A DNA stretch of 64,000 bases from Triangularia verruculosa. Lineage: Eukaryota; Ascomycota; Sordariomycetes; Sordariales; Podosporaceae. Every line of letters starts with the position of its first letter. Position 1 is the stretch's first letter. Location of the stretch: contig MU863999.1 in assembly GCA_033296885.1 (NCBI GenBank), positions 1 through 64,000 on the forward strand, written 5' to 3'. This document shows, one piece after another, positions 51,389 through 61,818 of this stretch. The notes under the pieces are model-generated. The model did no database searches and was not told the origin of the DNA. It saw only the letters and a list, made by a program, of their open reading frames with translations. A program made the position numbers and the translations under genes.

Positions 51389-54256
51389 GTTGTGGCTTGA
51401 CGATTGTAATCTTTCATCTGTCTTATTTTCTAACCATCTGGCTGTATTGGCATGTAGGCTACCATGGCCAACACCCTGCGGAGTTAAGGTCTGGGTTGGG
51501 ATCATCGGTGAAGAGAAGTGGGCCGGATACCTCATGATGGAATGTGCTTTTTTTTCATAGGTAACAAAGGAAATGGGATGATACCAAGGAATTTTGTTGG
51601 CTCGAAGATATCTACCTTATCCAATGAACCAGACGCCTCTCTTGCATGTTCGGTACCTAGGTACCTAGGTATCCATCACAAATTGTACCTGTCTCCCGAG
51701 ACTAGTGCTAACCGAGCTGCTGTCAAACTCAGCTCACTGCCGTCTACCGGCGCGCGATGTCATATTTCATGAACTCAGCCAACATGAACATGACACGACA
51801 TGTTTCGCGGGATAAGTGGAGACTTTTGGATCTCCAACAAGAGGAATCCTCCAGCCTGCTTTGGCAAGTCCAAGTGTGTGTGGACTGAGCTGAGTGGCTA
51901 GGTGAATTGTCCGCTCTTGGTGACACATCGTCGCCTCGATGTTAGGTGGGCTGGCTTTTTGACATCAAAGGCCACCACCGCTCACAAATGAACACGAACA
52001 ATTGGCAACAAACCCGCGAGTTCAAAATGACGAAAAAAAAGTTCTGTCAGTGCTCACCGGCTGGGCTTTTCCCACTGCACATTGACGGTGGTGAGCACGT
52101 AAAAGAAATGACAACAACCCCTACCTTTTGAACCAAACAAACCGGGACTTCTACTAGCGCAACAACTGTTTGTCTTGTTCCCTTTCAGAAGAGTCTCGGC
52201 CCGGGAAACAGCCAGTTTTAAGCTTTTGCCAAGCTGAGGCTAAGCAGAGCCCACTCGGGCTCGGCGCATGCGGCGGTTCATGCAACATGATTCCCACGCC
52301 GGACGTTAGCCCGGAGCTTTGAGCCAGTACTTTCCAAGAAGCCGAGATTTTTCGGTGGTGCTCGGGGTTTTGCTTCAACCGCCTTGGCTGACGATGTGTG
52401 ATGTGGGCTAATTGCCTAGTTGGTAATACGATGCCGAAGAATGAGCGTCGGTGGGTTTCTTGGGCTTGGGACATGGTTTTCTTCCCGGGCCTTTTGCCCT
52501 GATTTGGTAGTTGGGTTGAGGCTCGGCGGGCTGGCGGGAGGGGCTTTTTTGCCTGGACCTATCTAGAACGTGTAGGGCTGACGGTCCGGTTTTGATGGCG
52601 CGGTATTCCGGGAGATGACAACCGGGTGGTTATTGAATCGCATTGTTGGGTTTGAGACAGGCTGATGTAAGTGTCAACGGTGTGGTTGTGGTGGCGTTTT
52701 TTCTGGGGAGGGCGGGGAAAGGATGCGCAAATACGAGGAGTTGGTAGGAAAGGTGCCAAAGCTTGAGTCGGTGGTGCGAAACGTGTCAGTTGAAGGGTCA
52801 TGCCCGTTCATCAATAAGTGGCCAACAATGAGGTTCTTGGGAATTGCTTGGTGTCAAAACCGTTTGTTGACAAGACCCCTGAGAATGGAAAGAATCCGTC
52901 CCAGGGTGGTGGCTCCACGAGACCCCTGACGCTCGAGCGTCACAACCCTGAAAAGAAAAAAAAAATCTTGGACTCACGATAAGGCCTTCTGTCTCCACCG
53001 ACTTGCGGTTACAACCGGCGAGGCGGAGATAATTCGGTCTTGTACAATCTCGATGTCGATGAAATAAAGGTGGACATTTGTGCGAGACCGGCGATGGCAC
53101 TTGGCTTTTTTGGGGGCAGTGGGAAGGGCGACGATAATCTGCCCAGCACAAGCATTTTGGCGAAAAAAACAAGCAACGAGATCCCCGACGAAGGGATCAA
53201 CAAACGGCCGAGTCAAGCAAGGAACCGACGTGATTCCCAAGTTGTTGACGAAGCCAAGGTCAAGGTTTGGCGGCCGGGTTCTTCTGCTGCTGAGAAGGCT
53301 CCCAGACGACGTCATTCATCATAGTTGAGCCCGCACATGGATCCTCTGTCGCGAACACCCCCACACGGCGGCGCGCAAAGCCGCTGGTCGGTCGATGAGG
53401 CTTCTGAACTCTTTATTGGGCATCGGTTGTCGGTGGTGGCCGCCATCTTCTGCAGGTACAAAGGTACGTTGCTAGATCGGACATAGAATGGACACGAGAT
53501 GGGACGGCGAGAAAGTGTTGGTTCAGGCCGTTTACACTAGGGTTCGGCTCCTGTGCCAGAAGATCGAGGATCCCCGGTTGAGCACTCGGCCGGCCTGCGA
53601 TTGTATCCACCGCAGGTCCGGCAATTACGCCGTGTGTCCCCTGTGAGGCTCTTGCCGTCTCCTGACTCATTCATGATCGTGAGCACTTTTGAGGCTGACA
53701 TTTTGACAGCCGCATGCTGGACTCGAAGGTTACCTACTAGATGAAAATGCATCTCTTATATGCGTGCCCACTAGGGCCGCCCTTTCGACAGCGGCTTGTC
53801 TCGAACTAGTCCGGGAAACTTGATGGGTTGTGGACTGTCAAGAATGGCCCGATCCAGACATCCGCATGTCTTGGGTACACCGGTCCCAACCAAGCTGGAT
53901 CGATGGCCTGCTCTTCCGTGCGCCCAGCTTCGTCTTCCACTTTGCCAAGGTGACGGGGATCTCGAGCTGTCAGCACTCCACAGAAGCATGTTCCATAGTG
54001 ATCGAATCTTGCGGGGTGCGCCTGCTTGTTTCTTCTCTTCTTAAAGTCACGAAGCCGCCCCCATCACCGTCGTCGTCCGAACAACCCCCGCCCCCCTTAC
54101 ACACCTCTCAAAGCTGTCTTGTCATCTCAGCTGGACAGACAGCCACCCGTCTCCAGCCTCACCCACCCTCCCATCCCACCCTCAACCCCCTAGGACCCCA
54201 GCCAGCCCATCAACACCATCCGAACCGTGCCACCAGCCTCAGAGCCAACCGTCAAC
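51389..54256. other. Intergenic region
   Basis: 2.9 kb without a recognisable gene. The palindromic string TACCTAGG is repeated at about 51,654-51,672. A 94-codon plus-strand frame at 53,040-53,324 is Lys/Ser-rich and not assignable. The last 200 bp are C-rich leader of the FNT gene. Confidence 0.5.
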
Positions 54257-55400
54257 ATGGCTGTCACGCACGTCCACGTCGACAACATGGCCAACATGGC
54301 GGGCTACACGCCCAAGGAGACGGCCGAGTTGATGTCTCGCATCGGCGCCCAGAGAGGAAGAGCACGCCCTGACAAGATCTTCTTCTCAGCCTTCATGGCC
54401 GGCTGCCTTGTCAGTTTCACGTCGGCATCCGCCGTCATCGCCACTGCCTCCCCCTGGTTCCAAGAAAACGCGCCCGGTCTGATCAGGATGATCAGCGGCT
54501 TGATCTTTCCCAGCGGTATCGTCATGATCTTGATCTCGGGCTCCGAGCTCTTCACTGGTTCCAACATGATCACTGGTATTTCCTGGATGCACGGAAGACT
54601 TCCGCTGAAGAACCTCCTACTGCACTGGTTCCTTTGCTTCTGGGGTAACATGGCTGGCGCTTTGTTCGTGATGGCTATCATTGTTGGCTGTAAGCTCGAT
54701 CCTTTGTTGACGTGTCTTGTCTAGTTGCTGTGTACTGACCTGTGTGGTCTCTCTTCCCAGATGGTGGTGTCTTCGACAATGAGGTCTTCAAGAAGCAGGC
54801 GATTGCGAATGCCCAAGCCAAACAGATCCACCCCCAATGGCATCAGATCTTCCTGCGCGCCATCGGTTGTAACTGGCTGGTTTGCCTGTCCTGCTATCTC
54901 GGCCTCCAGGCTAAGGATGTGACCTCCAAGGTAGCGGGCATGTGGTGGCCCATCTTCGCTTTCGTCACTATGGGGCTGGAGCACGTTGTCGCCAACATGT
55001 TCTTCATCCCGATTGGCATCTTCCTGGGCGCGCCTGGTGTTAGCGTTGGTCTTTACATCTGGAAAGGTATGCTCCTCGGCCTCTTCCCTGCTCGTTGTTG
55101 TCCATGGTGCTAACTTACCCTCGACTAGGCCTTATTCCCACCACTCTCGGGAACATGCTTGGTGGCGGTGTCTTTTGCGGTTTCTTCTACTACTACATGC
55201 ATCTCTTGGGAGAGGATCCTATCGCTGTTGATGGTGTCTATTACCAGCAGCCGGAGCGTTCTCTGGAGGAGGGTAACCTGTTTGCCATCCGCAGCGGCAC
55301 CATTGTTGAGGACCGCGGTGGAAAGAGCAGCAACTCCAGCGGGGAGTTTCAGCGCACTGCCCAAGCACCTACCACTGTGACTACCAGCAAGGTTCAGTAG
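54257..55400 (+). CDS. Formate/nitrite transporter family channel (three exons)
   Basis: Model: 54,257-54,689, 54,761-55,066, 55,129-55,400 (336 residues). Intron 1 (71 nt) joins IVG to YGGVFDNE; intron 2 (62 nt, with GCTAAC and CTAG) joins YIWKG to LIPTTLGN. The FNT signature regions are present: GCLVSFTSASAVIA, SGSELFTGSNM, AIGCNWLVCLSCYLG, GLEHVVANMFFIP and PTTLGNMLGG. Six hydrophobic segments fit the pentameric FNT fold, which conducts formate or nitrite with protons across the plasma membrane. Fungal members include the NitA nitrite transporters. Substrate choice cannot be read here, and no nitrate-assimilation genes lie nearby. The start is the ATG in TCAACATGG; the N terminus is His/Met-rich. 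The C-terminal tail is polar. Confidence 0.9.
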
Positions 55401-57408
55401 GTGAATAACGACGTTACGGTTGCTGTTTTACGCCCAAAGATGGTCTTGAGAGAATTGAAGCCTGGCTTTTCACACACTGTTCGAGGTGTTAGGGTCGATC
55501 TGGAGTTCCGGTTTCGAAGAAAACAGAGGGGAGGAAGAAGCGATGCCAGGGAAGGGTTTGAGAGCCACGAGGACAAACAGCAGCAAGCAAGAAGTAGCCT
55601 TGTTCCGCCTGTTGGCCCTGGCTTCGAGCATACAGAGGTCCCTGAGACGCCTATTCCGGCCACAAAGCTTGGACTTTTCTAGGAAAAGCGAGGCACTGTC
55701 GGAGTTGGGAGCGTTTGCTTCCTCATCGCATTGCACTGTCAGCGACAAAAGACGATACCCTCGATCTGCTTGACATACCGACGTTCTTTTGCAGTCTCGG
55801 GCGAGTGCATTTGACCAAAAAAAGGAGGAGAACCGGAATAGCCTGAGTTGCCAGAATAGTCACTGGTGCACGCGGCTGGTGGTATTGGGCTGGGGCTGGA
55901 TTGGCAGCCTCAGAGGAGCACACTGGCAAGGCGGGTAGCACTCGGTGGGAGGAGGGACAGGCGAGGGCCAAGAGCCTGGAGCACTTCCCGAGTCAGTCGG
56001 CATCATCACGGCCGATTCATATCGACGAGCCCCCCGGCTCTTCGGGTCCCATCAAATGCTTCAACGGTGGCACCGGGTCCCCTATTTTTGAGTTTGTACA
56101 TAGCGTGAGCTGCCATAAATAGGATCAAATTTATCAATTACTATCAACTTGTCGCATGCAATCACACCGGGAACGGCGTGCTCAATTCACCCCAGATATT
56201 GGCGAACTCCTGCGGGTCAGACAGGTAATAGTTTAAATCTCGTCTCGGCCGGGAACTCTCCTTACGTGTAGGTAGCATCTTTCTCGAGCGATATGACACG
56301 CCCAGGTGCCTTACTAATGTCCTACCTAGGTACCTGATTGACAGTGGGCCAGACTAGATCGCCGACGTCCAAACAGCGTGAAAGACAGGCCCGAGAAGTA
56401 GATATGACGTCGCATTCAGATAATAAAGGTTGCGGAAATGACCTCCGCATTCCTTTTTCTTGTTGCATCACCCGTTCCTTGCAACGCCACGCCCGCATAT
56501 CCCGAGCGCTGATGGGAGGCCCAGCCAGGAACAACGGCGACAGAGCGACACCCAAGAGGGCCCAGACGAGCCCAAGGGGGTGTGGCAGCATTGGAAGTAC
56601 CAGGTGGCGCGACGCAGACAAGGGGGCGGACAGTGGTTGACACGCCGGGGGGGTAATATACCGATATATATCAACCTAGATTAACCCACATGCATACGTT
56701 GCATGTTCGACAGGCAAAAAAAAGTTCCAGGTTGGCCTCTTCCTGTCTTGGACACACGGATGATATCCGACCTTCTTATGCAGTTTGAAACCAAAGCAGC
56801 TCAAAACACAGTCAAAGTGTTTTTTTCTTTTTCTTTCTCCATGGTCCTATTTTTGGCACTGGGGTTAATTTGAACAGACAGAGCTTGTTGCCAATCCGGG
56901 CACTCGGTTTCGCGGGTTGCAATTTGGATAAATGGCAAAAGCTCCGCTACACCCAAGGACCAAAACCACTTGCACTCACGCAAAACACACCCAGCAAGAG
57001 AGAGCCAGGCCTTCTCGGCGAACCACCCGATTGTGATGGAAAGCGATCTACCAGGGTGTGGCAAAAGAGGCAAAAGACCAAAGAAAAAACACGGTAAACG
57101 GGAGAGAAGAAGGAGGCGAAATGTATGCTAGCTCTACCTGTGAAAAGAAACGGCATCAACCCGGGCAATATCACGGCAATCGCTTTTCCTTGGCCTGGTT
57201 TTGGCATATAAGTAACCAGCTTTGACCTCCTGTTTCTTTTTTCGTTTGACAGTCCAACTCCCAGAATCATCACCATCCACCAGAAACAAAACAAACAAGC
57301 TTAAATCCTCCTCCCACATCCCTACCCACTCCACAACTCGGATTTCTGGCCCATACTCTTCATTACCATCCCCAAAAATCCCCAGATATATCCCTTACAT
57401 CACCAACA
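55401..57408. other. Intergenic region
   Basis: 2 kb without a supported gene. It holds the 3' flank of the FNT gene, another CCTAGGTACC palindrome near 56,324, and, at about 57,205, a CATATAAG box about 200 bp upstream of the next ATG that may be its TATA element. Confidence 0.5.
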
Positions 57409-58093
57409 ATGGGTCTTTTCACAACAGCCACCGCCCTCCTCATCGCCGCCACCGCCTCGGTCGCCAACGCCGACGTAGCGTCCGCTCCCGCCGCCATCCC
57501 CCGCATCACCTCCCTCTCCTTCTCCGGCCCCGGTTGCACCCGCGACCCCAAGCACACCGGCGGCCTCTCGGACCCAACCTTTTCCTTCTCCAACTTCGCC
57601 TCCTCCCTCCCCGGCACCACAAAGACGCTCAACTGCCAGGCGCACATCCAAGCCGCCGGCGCCTCCCCTGGCTGGCAGGTCGCCGTCAAGACCAACGTCG
57701 TCAAGGGCAACGTCTACCTCACCCCCGGAACAAGCCTCGATTATTACACCACCGTGTTCTTCAGCCAGGACGCGGCCAAGACTGTGAGTTTCTTTCCGCT
57801 ACTATCTTGTTCCTCCAAGCATTCCTATTCCGAACAACAGACTAACAAAAGACCCCCCCCCCCAAAAAAAGGCCACCGTCCGCGGTCACATCGCAGCCAA
57901 CGACAAGACCATCGATCAGGCGGTCACGCTCGTGAGCAACACGGGCGCGATCAAGGTGTGGTCTCCCTGCACGGGATCCGACGGGTCGATCGGTATTCTC
58001 AATGTCAACTTCCGGAGCGTGCTCAACGGGGATGGAAAGGCGTACTTTGAGGCGTTGACGGAGAACTGGGATCTTGAGTGGAGGAAGTGCTAA
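57409..58093 (+). CDS. Small secreted protein, DUF4360-like (two exons)
   Basis: Model: 57,409-57,783 and 57,872-58,093 (198 residues). A signal peptide is evident (MGLFTTATALLIAATASVANA). The mature part has four cysteines (GPGCTRDP, LNCQAH, SPCTGSDG, final RKC), a pattern that could form two disulphides. It shows the layout of the fungal DUF4360 secreted family (SFSGPGC near the start, ending in LEWRKC). The 88-nt intron ends in an unusual stretch of 11 C then 8 A before the G of the acceptor; without it the frame closes in a meaningless tail. Function unknown. The first exon is very C-rich at wobble positions, suggesting high expression. Confidence 0.85.
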
Positions 58094-59243
58094 GTTTTCT
58101 TTTTGAAGTGTTTGATTCTTGTTGAGCGTTTTGTATTTTTCCTACGGTACTTGTTGTTTAATATCGGATTTCTTTTTGTTTTGATGGTGGTGGGGGTTGG
58201 ATGGAAAAGCGTCCGAGGTATGATTAGTTGATATAGGAGAAGTGGGAGAAGAGGGGGGGGGGGGGGGAATAAAGGAGATACGATGGTAGAGAAAGAAATT
58301 TAAAAATATGGTTCTACTAGGCTGGCATGGTACCTATTTGGTGAGGGTGCGTGGTGGGAGGACGAGTTCCAAACCCAGTCGGCGCGGAAGTCTTTTACTT
58401 TCTTTTCGCTCTTTTTCTTCTTCCTCCACGAACAAAACAAGATGAAAACTGCGTTATGTTTGTGGGCTCGGCAATCCCTTTTATCCATCAGATTCGTCAA
58501 ATACATGGGGTACCTCGATATACTGAAATCACAACATAATGCCGCCCATCTATTACCCTAAACTTGCTGCTCCACTCATATTCCTCATCAATCTGCTCCC
58601 CTCAGTCGTGGGTCCGACTCCGACTCGGCCGTCCTTTTTCATCTGTGTTTTACGCGTTAAAAATTATACTGTCGAGGCAAGGTTGTACGGGCATGTTTTT
58701 CAACTGCGCCTTCCATCTCGAAACGTTCTGTTGGAGCCTGGGGGCACGAGGTTCAAGGCACCAGCATGGACCAAAACACAGTACCCAAAATGGAGCTTTG
58801 GACGTCACAACGCTGGGAAGAAGTGAAATCGCTAAAGCGAGGGGGTCGGCTGTGAGAGAAAGTGTCTTTCCCCATGAAATGCCCGGTTGAAGTAGAGTTG
58901 GAGAGTGACAGCCTCAGGCTTTTGTTCGTCATATAAAAATGAATTCATTATCAGTTTCAAGGTTGTAAGATTGGCGTCTCCAGACTTATTTAAGACTCTA
59001 GAGCAACTTCCCTGCTTTGCCACACACATACCGAGACTCATACCCCCACTTTCCTAGAGCCATAAGTAGACTTCCCTCACCGAGACCAATATTATGGCCC
59101 ATCCTGCTGATGCGAATACCCAAACAGCCAGTCAAACCCGACCCATTCTCACTCACAGGCAGGATGTGACCAATCATAATCAGGACGTATGACACACCGA
59201 CCAAACCTCTTCCAACCAATGCCAGTCCAGCGAAATGTCCCTT
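58094..59243. other. Intergenic region
   Basis: 3' flank of the secreted-protein gene, with a G-run and AT-rich DNA. No gene recognised. Confidence 0.5.
58253..58267 (+). repeat. Poly-G run of 15
   Basis: Fifteen consecutive G in the 3' flank of the secreted-protein gene. A length error from sequencing is possible. Confidence 0.9.
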
Positions 59244-60731
59244 CTACTCCAAAAAGCCGTCCTCCTGGCGCACCGCATTGTGTTCCCGCTCCAATCTCTC
59301 CCTCGCTGTCCTCTCTCCACACACCATCCTGAACTCCTCGCGAAGCTTCTCGAGCTCGTCCCTGGCGTCTTCGCCCCTCTTGGTCATGTCTCTCTCATGC
59401 TTGTGCTGGCTCGGATCCTCCAAAATGCGCAGCTTGAATATCTCAAACTCCCGCTCGGCCTCGAGACCCTCATGCTCGCTTACTGTGTACTCCGAGGCCA
59501 GGCCAATGTTGATCCAACCCTGCAATGTCGAGATCCTGTCTCCCATCTCCGCGATGCGAGCCTTCTGACCCACAATCTTGATGGAGCAGGCCTTTTGAAG
59601 GGTGCCGACATGAGTTTGCCATTTGGTGAGCTTGTTCTGGAGCTTGTCGATAGCGGAGTTGAGCTGAGACTGTCTTGCTTTTAGTGCGGAGACTGTGCGG
59701 GAGTTGGAAGGGGTTACGGAGCTGCTGTTGGCATAGATAGGAGAGGCTTGATTGGTGGCTGGGGACGAGTTGCTGGAGAGAGAGCTGGTGCGGGAGTGCA
59801 ATGAGGGGGAAAAATAACCCGGGGAGAATGAATCAAAGTCGCCGTGAGGGTAGTCTTGCTGTCGTTCCCAGAGTTCTTGGCTCCCGCCGTTGGCTTCATA
59901 GCTGATAAAGGGTGTCGATTGTCTTCGGTTTGTACAACGCTGATAGCCTGAGAATCTAGCCCTAATTGGGCTCCGATTCCGCCATCTGGACGATGTGACG
60001 TTGGCGTTGTCGTCCCCAGCCTCTCGGACTGGTGAGCGGCTTCTTGCTCTCGTCGCTGTGCGATTTGTGCGGCCTTCAGTCTCCGAACTCGGGTAGTCCG
60101 GCAAGTCGTCAAACGTCGCGTGTTGGTCCCGACCTCTCGATGTCACAGCGCTCATCTGATCATCCTCATCAGATTCTTGAGTCGATGATTCACTCCAAGA
60201 TACTGTCGATTCGCGACTGGAACGGTGGCTATCCTGAGAATGCTTCAGCGGATAGCCCGGGAACCCGTCAAAGTCTGGGCTCCAGTCCCGGTCACTCGAT
60301 GACGATTCACTCATGTCGTCAACCTCCACAGACTTGCGGATCGGGGACTGGCTTTGGGGTGTTGTCGAGGCGCGGCTGTATTGACTTTCGGCCGAGGAGC
60401 CTTGGGAGTTGCCACGGGTTTTGGGTAAGAAGAGTTGGGGGCTGGAGCTGATTTGACTGCTGTTCTCAGGCGTGACGAGCCGCTGATGAAATCTCGATAG
60501 GGAGGCGGTGATCTTGATTGTGGACGGATGAATCAGGCGATTGCGAGCAGCAGAAGCCTTATTGAGCGGCTCGATCCGCACCATTACACCCAAGGCTGAG
60601 ATCGGAAGGCTGAAGCTGATGTCTGGGTAAATTGGGATGGACCAGCTGGCCGACTCTGTGGCTGTGGGTTGATCGTCGTGGGCGCCACCACGGGGGATGT
60701 CGCCGATGTCGCCGGTGCTGTTTCGTGACAT
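59244..60731 (-). CDS. Uncharacterised protein: conserved N-terminal module plus coiled coil
   Basis: A single 495-codon exon from ATG 60,731. Residues 30-80 (WSIPIYPDISFSLPISALG, then VMVRIEPLN...STIKITASLSR) align with residues 28-82 of the divergent neighbour at 61,819. The middle (80-340) is Ser/Arg/Asp-rich and probably disordered, with SP and RS motifs. The C-terminal third (345-495) is a predicted coiled coil (ALKARQSQLNSAIDKLQNKL, DELEKLREEFRMVCGERTARERLER). I recognise no catalytic domain. The neighbour's N-terminal module is split by an intron after the LG; here the same place is uninterrupted, so an intron was gained or lost since duplication. A structural or nuclear role is possible, but nothing in the sequence proves it. 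Confidence 0.82.
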   Translation of the reverse strand: MSRNSTGDIGDIPRGGAHDDQPTATESASWSIPIYPDISFSLPISALGVMVRIEPLNKASAARNRLIHPSTIKITASLSRFHQRLVTPENSSQISSSPQLFLPKTRGNSQGSSAESQYSRASTTPQSQSPIRKSVEVDDMSESSSSDRDWSPDFDGFPGYPLKHSQDSHRSSRESTVSWSESSTQESDEDDQMSAVTSRGRDQHATFDDLPDYPSSETEGRTNRTATRARSRSPVREAGDDNANVTSSRWRNRSPIRARFSGYQRCTNRRQSTPFISYEANGGSQELWERQQDYPHGDFDSFSPGYFSPSLHSRTSSLSSNSSPATNQASPIYANSSSVTPSNSRTVSALKARQSQLNSAIDKLQNKLTKWQTHVGTLQKACSIKIVGQKARIAEMGDRISTLQGWINIGLASEYTVSEHEGLEAEREFEIFKLRILEDPSQHKHERDMTKRGEDARDELEKLREEFRMVCGERTARERLEREHNAVRQEDGFLE

Positions 60732-61818
60732 TGTTGGTTTATCTTGGATTGCTTGGTGGCCAGATTTCGTGTATCGTTATTGAAGAAGATCAAACAAAAA
60801 ATTGCGAGGGGGTAGGGGGATAATTGATGGTGGTGACACAGGTCGGTTGTGTGGAAGAGAGAGACCGGAATGGCGCCAGGTCAGGAGCAAGAACCAAGGC
60901 CCACATGAGATTTTCACTGAGTACCTAACCCATTGTTCCCATTGTCTTTGAAGTGAATAGGAAGGAGCAACTGGGTAAGTGGGGGCTTGCAGTTTGCCCA
61001 GGTGACCGGCCCATGATGACTTTGCGCGGCAACAGTCTCGATGGGTAAGGTAAGGTAACCAATCTAAGGTATCATGCATTTTTGCCAGTTTTGAATGTAC
61101 TTTACGGTCAGTAGGTACCCATTTTGAATATATCACTGTCATGTCTTAGGTTGTTGAGACCGTGCCCTCCTCAGCCGTGAGCCATCATCACTGACTGGTA
61201 TTCCAACAACTGTGACATCAGCCATGACACTGGTCTGGGCAAGGGAAGCTTGTGAATCTGGGGAAGTGGGTTGTGATCCGGTACTGCTTGTTTACTTTCC
61301 AAGTCCTGAGCATACATAAGGTAGGTGATCACAACTATCATCGTTCTGGGTAGACATGAGACCTTCAATCTAGCCTGATATATCCTGCCAGCAGCCTCGC
61401 AGTCTTGATATTGGTCTTATCTGATAGATATGGTTTTGAACTTCAGGTACCAACAACCAACCCCGCGTGCCCTTGAGCATCTTGATTGCGCATCTGCTCC
61501 CACAACCCCTCGTCGCTGAGCCACTCCTTGCCAGCTTCCCACCTAATGAGATAAGGGTTTGTTTATTGCAAAAGTTGATCTCGTGGGTGGGGCAGTGGTC
61601 CATGCTCCTGGTCTGCCACCATTTGGCACACCTACCCTTCCTTCTCTCTCTATGCCAGCCCACTTGCGACTTTTCTCTCTTCCTCGTAATACACCACCAC
61701 CAAATCTGCCGCCTTTGATTTGTCGCACCTCTCTCATTTCCTGAGGTTTGTCATACATCCTTCATATAATGCGAGAATATTCGACTAATAGTTAACAACA
61801 GATACAAAAAAGTTGAAG
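60732..61818. promoter_or_regulatory. Divergent intergenic region between two related genes
   Basis: 1,087 bp separating the start codons of the divergent pair. No gene lies within it. TC-rich tracts precede the plus-strand start (61,640-61,745). It may act as a shared bidirectional promoter, but I see no defined operator. Confidence 0.45.

Noticed and set aside
51654..51672. TACCTAGG palindromes as a regulatory site
   Set aside because: The same string occurs at several unrelated intergenic places (11,768; 46,668; 56,324). Probably general background of this genome.
53040..53324. 94-codon Lys/Ser-rich plus-strand frame
   Set aside because: Overlapped by a longer minus frame, no domain, no splice partners.
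57222..57845. 207-codon frame overlapping the secreted-protein gene
   Set aside because: Out-of-frame shadow; the signal peptide, Cys pattern and splice model support the 57,409 frame.
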